Origin: Micromonospora chalcea
GTDB lineage: Bacteria > Actinomycetota > Actinomycetes > Mycobacteriales > Micromonosporaceae
Direction of reading: 5' to 3'
Length of the DNA: 45,135 nt
Assembly: GCF_002926165.1 (NCBI RefSeq)
Contig: NZ_MAGP01000135.1
Coordinates: forward strand, 1-45,135
The notes below the pieces were generated by a model. The model had not been told where the DNA came from and searched no databases. It saw only the letters and a program-made list of their open reading frames with translations. The position numbers and the translations under genes are program-made. This document shows, piece by piece, positions 1-7,457 of this stretch (position 1 is the stretch's first letter; each line of letters begins with the position of its first letter).

Positions 1-159
1 GTGGTGGCGCCCACGACGCCCGGTTTCGCGAAGTTCGGCAGGCACCACAACTCGAAGATCGACGGGGAGAGCGAGAGGTGGGGGGACGGGGGGGGGGGGG
101 AGAGCGGGCAAGGGCGGGGGGAAAGCCGGCGGGTTGCTTGTGGCACGCTGCGGTGGTGA
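1..159 (+). CDS. 3' end of an unidentified protein (partial, uncertain)
   Basis: Frame 1 is open from the window edge to a TGA at 157-159. Codons 1-30 end almost without exception in G or C, and the peptide includes PGFAKFGRHHNSKIDGES. The TGA overlaps the GTG at 156 of the next gene (GTGA), the coupling seen elsewhere in this window, which supports a real upstream gene. Two cautions apply. Codon quality falls after a run of 13 G at 88-100, so the true frame may change there. The opposite strand shares the same third positions and is also open (peptide FELWCLPNFAKPGVVGA). I do not recognise either product. Confidence 0.3.
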   Translation: MVAPTTPGFAKFGRHHNSKIDGESERWGDGGGGESGQGRGESRRVACGTLRW

Positions 160-1112
160 TCGAGCTTGCGGACATCCAGGCGGCTGCCGACCGGATCGCC
201 GACGTCGTGGTGCACACGCCGACCCTGCCCAGCCCGGGACTGACCGAGCTGCTCGGCGTACCTGTGACCGCCAAGCTGGAGCTGCTGCAACGTACCGGAT
301 CGTTCAAGGCCCGGGGCGCGGCGGTGAAGCTGCTCGCGCTCGACGACGCCGAACGGGCGGCCGGGGTGGTGGCGGTCAGCGGCGGCAACCACGGCATCGC
401 GGTCGCGGTGATGGCCGGCGCCCTCGGGGTGGCGGCGACAGTGGTGATGCCGCGCAGCGCGCCCGCCCGCGCGGTCGAGGTTGCCCGCGGGGCCGGGGCG
501 GACGTGCGTCTGACCGAGGACATGGCCGGCGCGTTCGCGCTGATGAACCGGCTGCGGGACGAGGGCGTGACGCTGCTGCACCCGTTCGACGACCCGATCG
601 TGCTGGCCGGGCAGGGCACTGTCGGGCTGGAGCTGGCCGAGGATGCCGGTGAGCTGACCGACGTGCTGGTCAGCATCGGCGGCGGCGCGCTGATCTCGGG
701 CGTGGCGGCGGCGCTGCGGGCGCGCCGGCCGGGGGTACGCGTCTGGGGCGTGGAGACCGAGGGCGCGCAGGCGATGTCGCAGGCGATCGCGAAGGGTGGC
801 CCGGTCGAGGTGCCGTTGTCGTCGATCGTCACGACGCTCAGCGCGCCCAGCGTCTCGCAGCTCACCTACGATCACGTGACCGCGCTGGTCAGCGACGTCC
901 TCGTGGTCTCCGACGCCGAGGCGGTGCGGGGCACGCTGGAGTTGGCCGAGCATGCCAAGGTGTGGGCCGAGCCGGCCGCCGGTTGTCTGCTTCCTGCCGC
1001 CCGCCGGGTGGTCGAGCGGGTGGGCGGTGACGCCCGGCTGGGCCTGGTGGTCTGCGGCGGCAACGCCACGGTGGCCGACGTGACCACGTGGGCCGGCCGC
1101 TTCGGCGTCTGA
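156..1112 (+). CDS. PLP-dependent threonine/serine dehydratase-like enzyme
   Basis: A fold-type II PLP enzyme of about 318 aa, most like catabolic threonine ammonia-lyase or serine/threonine dehydratase, which deaminate Thr to 2-oxobutyrate or Ser to pyruvate. Visible motifs are the Schiff-base lysine in RTGSFKARGA, the substrate loop SGGNHG and the glycine-rich phosphate-binding segment SIGGGALISG. The C-terminus ends shortly after VVCGGNATVADV, so there is no ACT regulatory domain. That fits a biodegradative or racemase-like enzyme better than biosynthetic IlvA. The GTG at 156 is chosen because it overlaps the upstream stop and begins just before the conserved N-terminus; GTG 153 is equally possible and no clear ribosome-binding site is seen. 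Serine racemase or a threo-3-hydroxyaspartate dehydratase cannot be excluded. Confidence 0.85.
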   Translation: MIELADIQAAADRIADVVVHTPTLPSPGLTELLGVPVTAKLELLQRTGSFKARGAAVKLLALDDAERAAGVVAVSGGNHGIAVAVMAGALGVAATVVMPRSAPARAVEVARGAGADVRLTEDMAGAFALMNRLRDEGVTLLHPFDDPIVLAGQGTVGLELAEDAGELTDVLVSIGGGALISGVAAALRARRPGVRVWGVETEGAQAMSQAIAKGGPVEVPLSSIVTTLSAPSVSQLTYDHVTALVSDVLVVSDAEAVRGTLELAEHAKVWAEPAAGCLLPAARRVVERVGGDARLGLVVCGGNATVADVTTWAGRFGV

Positions 1113-1177
1113 CCCGCCGAGCACGGGACCGCCGCGCCGGAGCGGGCGACCGCCGCGCACGAGCCACCGAACCTGGG

Positions 1178-1227
1178 GTACGCCGGCCGGCTCGGTTCGG
1201 ACGGGTGGGACCGAGCGGCCGGCGTAC
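1178..1227. terminator. Bidirectional hairpin terminator
   Basis: Arms of about 18 bp (GTACGCCGGCCGGCTCGGT against ACCGAGCGGCCGGCGTAC, one bulged base) lie between the convergent dehydratase and Roadblock genes. There is no T-tract, as is usual for GC-rich actinobacterial terminators. Confidence 0.6.
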
Positions 1228-1228
1228 G

Positions 1229-1714
1229 TCAGGACGTGGTCGGACTGACCCCGTCGAGCAGCTCGGCGAGCTTGGCCGCGGTGGTCGGGGCGTGCAGGTG
1301 CAGGCGCGCCACGTTGATGCTGTCCGTACCGACCACGGCGAGCAGGGCCTGGCCGTTGATCGCGTACACGCTGAGGTAGCCGCCCGCGTTGCGGACCGTG
1401 GACTGCTGGAAGTCGCCCTGTCCGAGCCGGAGCCCGACCTGGCGGCCGAGCCCGTACGTGGTGGCGGCGAGCGCGGCCAGGTCGTCCGGGTCGGCGCCGT
1501 TCTGCAGGTTGTGCGTGACGAGCAGGCCGTCGACGCCGCCGAGGACGCACCCGTGCACGCCGGGGATCTGCAACCGCAGCGCGGACAGTTCCTGGGCGAT
1601 GGCCGGGTACGGCAGGGTCGGGTTGCCGGCCAGCGAGGGCGGAAGCGCGCGTGGTGGCGGCAGGGTGCCGGTCTGGGGGCGCGTACGGCGGGGGAGGTCG
1701 TCCACCCGGCTCAC
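1229..1714 (-). CDS. Roadblock/LC7 domain protein
   Basis: A 161-aa protein with a Pro/Arg-rich N-terminal extension (about 40 residues) followed by a Roadblock/LC7 fold. The segment LRLQIPGVHGCVLGGVDGLLVTH is the typical start of that fold, and a strand resembling GYLSVYAINGQALLAVVG follows. Family members act as GTPase partners or as scaffolds in actinobacterial signalling; the exact partner is unknown here. The GTG start at 1714 overlaps the stop of the next upstream Roadblock gene (GTGA at 1714-1711), so the two are translationally coupled and probably form a complex. Confidence 0.8.
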   Translation of the reverse strand: MSRVDDLPRRTRPQTGTLPPPRALPPSLAGNPTLPYPAIAQELSALRLQIPGVHGCVLGGVDGLLVTHNLQNGADPDDLAALAATTYGLGRQVGLRLGQGDFQQSTVRNAGGYLSVYAINGQALLAVVGTDSINVARLHLHAPTTAAKLAELLDGVSPTTS

Positions 1715-2082
1715 AGTTCCAGGCTCTCCTCGATCGTGCGCAGTTGGTGCCGCGCCATCGCGAGGTTGGCCCGGCTCTTGCTGACCATCAGGTAGAGGAA
1801 CAGGCCCTTGCCGGTGCGGTTGCTCAGCGGGCGGATCAGGTGGTACTGGCTGCCGAGCGTGATCAGGATGTCCTCGATCTCGTCGTCGAGCTTGAGCATC
1901 TCGATGGTGCGCAGCTTGGCGCGTACGACGTCGGTGTTGCCGGCGGCGGCGACGGTCAGGTCGATCTCGCCGGTGCCACCGGCGACGCCGAGGGTCATGC
2001 CACTGGTGTAGTCGACGAGCGCGGCGCCGATCGCGCCGTCGATGTTCATCGCGTTCTTCAGCGCGATGTCAAGGTTGCCCAC
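1711..2082 (-). CDS. Roadblock/LC7 domain protein
   Basis: A 123-aa single-domain Roadblock/LC7 protein. It begins GNLDIALKNAMNIDGAIGAA, contains a DYTSGMTLGVAGG turn, and continues through the LIRPLSNRTGKGLFLYLMV strand. The GTG at 2082 is chosen because a GGGAGAG ribosome-binding site lies 6-8 nt upstream; the open frame extends to 2445 but without family-like sequence. It is first in a two-gene operon with the Roadblock gene at 1229-1714. The usual conservon partners (histidine kinase, DUF742 protein, Ras-like GTPase) are absent from the neighbourhood, which is unusual. Confidence 0.8.
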   Translation of the reverse strand: MGNLDIALKNAMNIDGAIGAALVDYTSGMTLGVAGGTGEIDLTVAAAGNTDVVRAKLRTIEMLKLDDEIEDILITLGSQYHLIRPLSNRTGKGLFLYLMVSKSRANLAMARHQLRTIEESLEL

Positions 2083-2293
2083 GATTTCTCTCCCCAACTC
2101 GGGCCGCTGTCCGCTGGAAGCGCGACAGCGGATTCGTCCGTCGAGGCTCGCATATGGAGGCGCGAGGTGCACACGGACCACCGGTGATCCACCTGAGCGG
2201 GCCCTCCGGACGGGCCACCGGTCCCGCGGGAGGGACCATGCCGTCCATCGCCGATCGCCGTCCGTCCCGGCAAGACGGTGCATCCATGCTATG

Positions 2294-2316
2294 TAGAGTT
2301 CCGATAGAGTGCTGCT
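2294..2316 (+). promoter_or_regulatory. Leaderless promoter of the PadR gene with repeated TAGAGT
   Basis: A -10-like TAGAGT at 2305-2310 lies 6 nt before the GTG start at 2317, the spacing of leaderless actinobacterial mRNAs. A second TAGAGT lies exactly 11 bp upstream (2294-2299). The repeat overlaps the promoter and is a candidate autoregulatory site. Confidence 0.45.
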
Positions 2317-2628
2317 GTGCGACTGACCATCCCGGTGGCGAAGGTGCTCTCGGCGCTGCTCGCCGAACCCGAGACGCCGCGCTACGGCCTCGACCTGATG
2401 CGGCTCACCGGCCTGCCCAGCGGGACGCTCTACCCGGTGCTGCACCGCCTCCAGGCGGCCGGCTGGCTCACCGCCGACTGGGAGGCCGTCGACCCGGTCG
2501 CCGCCGGCCGCCCGGCCCGCCGCTACTACCGCCTCACCGGGGAGGGCATCCGCTCGGCCCGGCTGGCGCTGGCCGAGCTGCGTGCCCTCGTACCCGCCGA
2601 ACGTGCCGGCGCGGACTCGGCGTGGTGA
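2317..2628 (+). CDS. PadR family transcriptional regulator
   Basis: A 103-aa winged-helix regulator with the PadR signature. YGLDLMRLTGLPSGTLYPVL contains the recognition helix, and the wing-and-sheet segment RPARRYYRLTGEG follows. It lacks a long C-terminal dimerisation domain, so it belongs to the short PadR-s2 type. The GTG at 2317 fits a leaderless transcript. Its stop overlaps the GTG of the following membrane-protein gene (GTGA at 2625-2628). That arrangement is typical of a PadR repressor co-transcribed with, and controlling, a membrane or transport protein. Confidence 0.88.
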   Translation: MRLTIPVAKVLSALLAEPETPRYGLDLMRLTGLPSGTLYPVLHRLQAAGWLTADWEAVDPVAAGRPARRYYRLTGEGIRSARLALAELRALVPAERAGADSAW

Positions 2629-3368
2629 CCCGGCGGGTGGCGCGTACCGCCGGGGTGTTGCTGTTCGCGCCGCCGGCCTGCCTCGCGGTCCTCGTGGCCG
2701 CGGCCGCGGCGATGGCCCTGGCGCACGGGTGGCTGGAGATGCGCGCCGCCGCGCAACTGCCGGCCTGGTCGGCGCTCACCGCGCTGCTCGGCGTGGCGCT
2801 CGCGCTCGTCGTCGCCCGGGCCGCGCGCCGGACCGTACGCGTGGGGGCGCTGCCCACCGCGCTCGGCGTGGTGCTGCCGATCGCCGCGACGGTGACCGCC
2901 ACGTCGGCGCTGCTCGCCGCCCGGGGCGAGAGCCGGGTGGGGGAGAAGGCGCCCGGGGTGCTGCTCTGGCTGGCGCTGCTGGTCGCGGCGCTGTGGGCCG
3001 CCGGGGGGCTGGCACGCCGGGGCCGGGTCCGGGCCGCGTGGCTGGCCGGGCTGCTCGGCGCGCTGGTGGCGGCCGACGCGGCGGTGGTGCTCGCGGTGGT
3101 CACCTCGATCCCGGCCGGCGCGCCCGTGGCGGACGGCCTGCCGCCGGACTCGGTGGACCGGATCTCCGCGCCGCTGTGGCTGTTCACCTGCTGGACCGAC
3201 TCGTCGTTCGGGCTGCCCCGGCCGACCGGCTGGGAACGGTTCCTCATCACCGACCGGGTGCTCGTCGAGCCGATGTTCTACCTGGCGTGCACGCCCTACG
3301 TCCTGGCGTACGCGATCGCGGCGGCCCGGCCGGCGGCGGCCGCCGCGCCCGTCCCGGCTCTCGCCTGA
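2625..3368 (+). CDS. Integral membrane protein coupled to PadR
   Basis: A 247-aa protein with about six hydrophobic segments (roughly residues 8-32, 42-62, 72-98, 108-128, 134-162 and 222-240) and a polar loop containing LFTCWTDSSFGLPRPTGW before the last helix. I do not recognise the family. The start is set by the GTGA overlap with the PadR gene, and co-translation suggests that PadR governs it. It could be a permease or an anti-sigma-like membrane partner; nothing in the sequence decides this. Confidence 0.65.
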   Translation: MTRRVARTAGVLLFAPPACLAVLVAAAAAMALAHGWLEMRAAAQLPAWSALTALLGVALALVVARAARRTVRVGALPTALGVVLPIAATVTATSALLAARGESRVGEKAPGVLLWLALLVAALWAAGGLARRGRVRAAWLAGLLGALVAADAAVVLAVVTSIPAGAPVADGLPPDSVDRISAPLWLFTCWTDSSFGLPRPTGWERFLITDRVLVEPMFYLACTPYVLAYAIAAARPAAAAAPVPALA

Positions 3369-3372
3369 AGGG

Positions 3373-4647
3373 TCAGGAGTTCCAGCTCAGCGCCCGGCCC
3401 GCCCGCTCGTAGTGCCGTGCCAGCTCGGCGTCGATCCGCGCGGCCCGTTCCTCGGTGAGCGTCACGGCCGGATCCTGCCAGGGCCGCGCGCCGAGCATCC
3501 GGTGCCGCAGGCCGTTCGGCGGGTGGGTGGCGAACAGCGAGGTTTCCTCCCGGACGGTGAGCTGGCGTTCCAGCGACAGCCGTTCGGTAGCGGCGTCCAG
3601 TGCGCGCCCCGTCTCCACCCGCCAGGTGTCCGGCCCGTGTCCGCCGCGTACCGCGTTGCGCACCACGGTGGCCACCGTGTCGGTACGCAGCAGCGTGTCC
3701 ATCAGGCGGGTCGCGCCAGCGGTGCCACCGGCGCGGGCGGCCATCTCGTCGGCCAGGTACTCGGCCCGCTGGCTCTCCCGCAGCGCGGTGGCGACCAGCA
3801 CGACGTGCCCGGCGAACAGCAGCCGGGACAGCGTCCAGGACGCCAGGCGCCCGAGCCACTCGCCGACCATCACCAGCAGCCCGCCGCCGTCGGAGCCGCC
3901 CCGGGGCCGGAACAGGTCGGCGGCGTTGCCGAGCATGGTCAGCGCCGGCTGGGTGACCGGCCCGCGCCGTACGTCGCCGTTGACGAAATGGCCCAGCTCG
4001 TGCCCCAACAGCGCCACCCGCGCGGGCCCGTCCAGGGCGCCCCACAACGGCAGCCCGAGGCCGAGCACGCGCCGCCGGCGCAGCCCGACCGCTGTCGCGT
4101 ACGCGTTGATGCCGCCGTCGACGCCGATCACGTGCGGCATCGGCGCGCCCACCGCGGACGCCACCTCGCGGACCAGGGCGTGCAGCTCCGGCGCCTCCTG
4201 CGCGGTGAGCACGTCCAGGTCGCCGTCGATCCGGCCGAAGCGCGGGCGCAGCGCCACCGCCAGCGCGATCAGCGCCACGCCGCCGACCACGGCGAGGTTC
4301 GGGAAGGGGTACGCGAACAGCAGCCACACGCCGGCCACCGCGAGCCCGGCCACACCGAGCAGGAGCAGCACCGAGATGCCGGTGACGAGGAGGCCGGCAA
4401 ACCCCGGCCCGGTCGACTTCAGCGACCGGGCGACCAGGGCGGCGTACTGCTGACGGGTGAGCCGCGCGGCGAGCCGGTGGGTCCGCCGGTCGACAGGCGA
4501 CCAGCCGAACTCGGGCGCCTGGCGGCGCGCGTCGTAGGTGTCGAGGTTCCAGTCGCATCCGGGGCACCACGGCAACGCCCCGTCCAGCGACACCGGCGTC
4601 GTGCCGCAGCGCGGACAGGCCCCCGTGCCCGTCGTCATGGTGATCAC
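3373..4647 (-). CDS. M48 family zinc metalloprotease with N-terminal zinc ribbon
   Basis: A 424-aa HtpX/Ste24-type membrane protease. At residues 11-31 a CxxC...CxxC zinc ribbon (CPRCGTT and WCPGCDW) is present. Two hydrophobic segments follow at about 83-133. The zinc-binding HELGH is at 216-220, and the third ligand is probably the Glu in the ESQRAEYLAD helix. A C-terminal FATHPPNGLRHRML segment is typical of M48B proteins. The GTG at 4647 has AGGA 9 nt upstream; ATG 4638 is the alternative. The gene is convergent with the PadR operon, with only 4 nt between stops. The likely role is turnover of membrane proteins; the zinc ribbon is an extra compared with HtpX. Confidence 0.85.
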   Translation of the reverse strand: MITMTTGTGACPRCGTTPVSLDGALPWCPGCDWNLDTYDARRQAPEFGWSPVDRRTHRLAARLTRQQYAALVARSLKSTGPGFAGLLVTGISVLLLLGVAGLAVAGVWLLFAYPFPNLAVVGGVALIALAVALRPRFGRIDGDLDVLTAQEAPELHALVREVASAVGAPMPHVIGVDGGINAYATAVGLRRRRVLGLGLPLWGALDGPARVALLGHELGHFVNGDVRRGPVTQPALTMLGNAADLFRPRGGSDGGGLLVMVGEWLGRLASWTLSRLLFAGHVVLVATALRESQRAEYLADEMAARAGGTAGATRLMDTLLRTDTVATVVRNAVRGGHGPDTWRVETGRALDAATERLSLERQLTVREETSLFATHPPNGLRHRMLGARPWQDPAVTLTEERAARIDAELARHYERAGRALSWNS

Positions 4648-4816
4648 GAGCGCCGATCCTGTCCGGTTCGCACCACTGGCGGTACCCACCGTTCGGACGA
4701 GGACGGGCTTGCGCGGTTCCCCACCGCAACCGTCCCGACCAGGTCTAATGTGGAGAAGCGTGACTATTTGGGCCGTTCCGGTGGCGGACGGGCGGTTACC
4801 AGTGCACAGTGATCGC

Positions 4817-5020
4817 ATGAGCGACGACGGAAGTGGTGGGCACTACTACTGGTGCACGCGACACCACCGGGTCGAGACCGATGCCGACGTGTGTCCCGCA
4901 CGGCACGTTCTCGGACCGTACGCCTCAGCCGCCGACGCGGACAACGCCCTGCAGACGGTGCGGGAGCGGAACGACGCGTGGGACGCCGAGGACGCCCGTT
5001 GGGCCGGGGAGGGCCGCTAG
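4817..5020 (+). CDS. Small conserved-looking hypothetical protein
   Basis: A 67-aa acidic protein starting at ATG 4817. It contains YYWCTRHHRVE, a second Cys (VCPARH) and a C-terminal acidic, Trp-containing helix (ERNDAWDAEDARW). The Cys-x2-His-His and Cys-x2-His residues could bind a metal, but that is inference. A weak -10-like TAATGT lies at 4746-4751. It is divergent from the M48 gene. I believe similar short proteins occur in other actinobacteria, but I know no function. Confidence 0.6.
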   Translation: MSDDGSGGHYYWCTRHHRVETDADVCPARHVLGPYASAADADNALQTVRERNDAWDAEDARWAGEGR

Positions 5021-5052
5021 ACGGCGCGGGAGGGCCCGCGTCGAGGTGATCC

Positions 5053-5076
5053 GTGCTCCCGCGAGGGCGGGAGCAC
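5053..5076 (+). terminator. Perfect hairpin before the histone-like gene
   Basis: 10-bp perfect arms (GTGCTCCCGC / GCGGGAGCAC) surround a GAGG loop, 33 nt after the preceding stop. It ends a few bases before the ribosome-binding site of the next gene. It may terminate the 67-aa gene's transcript or structure the leader of the downstream gene. Confidence 0.5.
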
Positions 5077-5098
5077 GTCCCCAGGAAAGGGAACCGAG

Positions 5099-5869
5099 AT
5101 GGCCGAAGCACAGCAGGCCACCCGCCCGGCCGCGAAACGGACGACCGCGAAGAGGACCGCCGCGGGCAGGTCGACGACGGTCACCAAGGCGTCGCCGAAC
5201 GCCTCGGGCGCCGGCGCCGGACGGACGCCGGCGAAGAAGGCGGTGGCGAAGAAGGCGGCCGCCAAGAAGGTCGTGTCGGCGGTCCGCGGGGCGCCGGCCA
5301 CGAAGGCCACCACCAGGACGACCGCCAAGAAGACGGCCGCGAAGAAGGCTGGTACCCGGACGGCGCCGGCCGGCCGGGCCACCGCCAAGAGCGCGCCCGC
5401 CAAGAAGGCCACCGCGAAGAAGACGACGGCGAAGAAGACCACCGCGGCGAAGAAGACGACGGCCGCGAAGAAGACCACCGCCGCCCGGAAGACCACGGCG
5501 GCGAAGTCGACTGTCACCGCGCGCAAGAGCACCACCGCGAAGAAGGCGCCGGCCCGCAAGACGACCGCGAAGAAGACGGCGGCGGCGACGAAGGCGACCG
5601 GAGCGCGGAAGGTCACCGCCGCGGCGAAGAAGACCACCGCCGCCAAGAAGACCACAGCGGCGAAGAAGGCTCCGGCGAAGAAGGCCACCGCCTCGACCCG
5701 CCCCACGGCGCGCAAGGCGGCGGCGAAGAAGGCGCCCGCGCGCAAGACCACCACCGCGCGCAAGACCACCACCACGGCGAAGAAGACCACAGCGGCCAAG
5801 AAGGCGCCCGCCCGCAAGACCACCACCGCCAAGAGCACCGCCCGGAAGGCGCCGGCCCGCCGCGCCTGA
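5099..5869 (+). CDS. Lys/Ala-rich histone H1-like DNA-binding protein
   Basis: A 256-aa, highly basic protein made almost entirely of AKKT/AKKA/ARKT repeats from about residue 45 to the end, after a short TRPAAKRTTAKRTAAGR N-terminus. This matches bacterial H1-like tails and the C-terminal tails of actinobacterial HupB, but no HU globular domain is present, so it is a tail-only form. A strong ribosome-binding site (AGGAAAGGGA) precedes ATG 5099. Expected role: nucleoid compaction or nonspecific DNA/RNA binding. The low-complexity codons create long false open frames on the other strand. The repeat units make length variation between strains likely. Confidence 0.8.
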   Translation: MAEAQQATRPAAKRTTAKRTAAGRSTTVTKASPNASGAGAGRTPAKKAVAKKAAAKKVVSAVRGAPATKATTRTTAKKTAAKKAGTRTAPAGRATAKSAPAKKATAKKTTAKKTTAAKKTTAAKKTTAARKTTAAKSTVTARKSTTAKKAPARKTTAKKTAAATKATGARKVTAAAKKTTAAKKTTAAKKAPAKKATASTRPTARKAAAKKAPARKTTTARKTTTTAKKTTAAKKAPARKTTTAKSTARKAPARRA

Positions 5870-5956
5870 CCCCCGCCGCCCTCCCGCGGGGCGCCGCACG
5901 GACACGGCGCTCGCCCCGAAGGGCGGAACGAGCGGGGCGCTGTCAGGATTGACCAC

Positions 5957-7393
5957 GTGGTGATCCGACGCGTACTGGCGCCCCGTATCGACTTCGGCGC
6001 GCTGCGCCGCGAGCTGGGACTGCCCGAGAGCTTCCCGGCCGCGGCGCAGCGCGAGGCCGACGCGGCCGCCGCCGCGCCGCCACCGGCCGTCGCAGACCGG
6101 ACCGACGTCCCGTTCGTCACCGTCGACCCGGCGACCTCGCGCGACCTCGACCAGGCCATGCACCTCGCCCGCCGTCCCGGCGGCGGCTACCGCGTCCGGT
6201 ACGCGATCGCGGACGTGCTGACCCACGTACGCCTCGGCGGTGACCTGGAGGCCGAGACGTGGCGCCGGGGGCAGACGGTCTACCTGCCCGACGGCAACGT
6301 GCCGCTGCACCCGCACACGCTCAGCGAAGGAGCGGCCAGCCTGCTGCCCGACGCCGACCGGGCCGCGGTGCTCTGGACCGTCGACCTGGACGCCGACGGC
6401 GCCACCGTCGCGGTCACGCTGGAGCGGGCGCTGGTGCGCAGCCGGGCCAAGCTCGACTACGGCGGCGTGCAGCGCGACGCCGACGCCGGCCGGCTGCCCG
6501 AGCCGATCGCCCTGCTGCCCGAGATCGGGGCGCTGCTCACCGCCCGTGGCCTGAGCCGGGGCGCGATCAACCTGCCGCTGCCGGAGCAGGACGTCGAGCC
6601 CGACGGCGACGGGTGGCGGCTGGTGCTGCGCGGCCCCGGCCCGATGGAGGAGCACAACGCCCAGATCTCGCTGCTGACCGGGATGGCGGCGGCCGACATC
6701 ATGCTGGCCGGGCGGATCGGGCTGCTGCGCACCATGCCCAGTCCCCGCGCGGAGGCGGTCGAGCGGCTGCGGCTGGCCGCCGGACCGCTCGGCGTGCCCT
6801 GGCCGGACGGCACCCCCGTCGGTCAGGTGCTCGACGGGCTGGACACCTCCCAGCCCCGGGTGGCCGCCTTCGTCGACCAGGCCGCCGAGCTGATGCGCGG
6901 CGCCGCGTACACCGCGTTCGACGGTGAGCTGCCCGAGCAGCCCGAGCACGGCGGGGTGGCGGCCGCGTACGCGCACGTCACGGCGCCGCTGCGGCGGCTG
7001 GCCGACCGCTACGCCACCGAGGTCTGCCTGGCGCTGCACGAGGGCCGGGAGGTGCCCGAGCAGGTCCGGGCCGCGCTGCCGAAGCTGCCCGAGGTGATGG
7101 CCACGACCGACCGGACCGCCGGCGCGGCCAGCCGCGGCGCCGTGGAACTGGCCGAGGCGGTGCTGCTCGCGCACCGGGTGGGGGAGACGTTCGAGGCGGC
7201 CGTGCTCGACGTCGACGAGCCGCGCCCGGCGGGCAACGGCCGGCCCGGCCGACCGCCCGGCGGCACGATCGCGCTGGACGAGCCGCCGGTCCGCGCCCGC
7301 TGCACCGGCGAGCTGCCGCTGGGCGAGCGCGTCCGGGTACGCCTCACCGTCGCCGACCCGGCCCAGCGCCGGGTCGCCTTCGAACGGGCCTGA
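5957..7393 (+). CDS. RNB domain ribonuclease (RNase II/R family)
   Basis: A 478-aa 3'-5' exoribonuclease-like protein. The RNB active-site segment TVDPATSRDLDQAM, with its Mg-binding aspartates, lies near residues 55-70, followed by YAIADVLTHV. A second conserved region, YAHVTAPLRRLADRYA, lies near residue 340. It is shorter than RNase R (about 700-800 aa) and lacks recognisable cold-shock domains; a small C-terminal barrel may remain. A -10-like CAGGAT at 5944-5949 is 7 nt before GTG 5957, which suggests a leaderless mRNA. The role is RNA degradation; substrate preference cannot be read from sequence. Confidence 0.87.
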   Translation: MVIRRVLAPRIDFGALRRELGLPESFPAAAQREADAAAAAPPPAVADRTDVPFVTVDPATSRDLDQAMHLARRPGGGYRVRYAIADVLTHVRLGGDLEAETWRRGQTVYLPDGNVPLHPHTLSEGAASLLPDADRAAVLWTVDLDADGATVAVTLERALVRSRAKLDYGGVQRDADAGRLPEPIALLPEIGALLTARGLSRGAINLPLPEQDVEPDGDGWRLVLRGPGPMEEHNAQISLLTGMAAADIMLAGRIGLLRTMPSPRAEAVERLRLAAGPLGVPWPDGTPVGQVLDGLDTSQPRVAAFVDQAAELMRGAAYTAFDGELPEQPEHGGVAAAYAHVTAPLRRLADRYATEVCLALHEGREVPEQVRAALPKLPEVMATTDRTAGAASRGAVELAEAVLLAHRVGETFEAAVLDVDEPRPAGNGRPGRPPGGTIALDEPPVRARCTGELPLGERVRVRLTVADPAQRRVAFERA

Positions 7394-7457
7394 CCAGCGG
7401 CCATTGTCACAGCACCGGGATGCACCGCACGCCGCCCCGCTTTGCGAGGATGAGCCC

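Noticed and set aside
1..80. Minus-strand partial ORF (FELWCLPNFAKPGVVGA) at the left edge
   Set aside because: Equally GC-rich at third positions as the plus frame because the two registers share them; the plus frame has the GTGA coupling, so it was preferred, but this is not settled.
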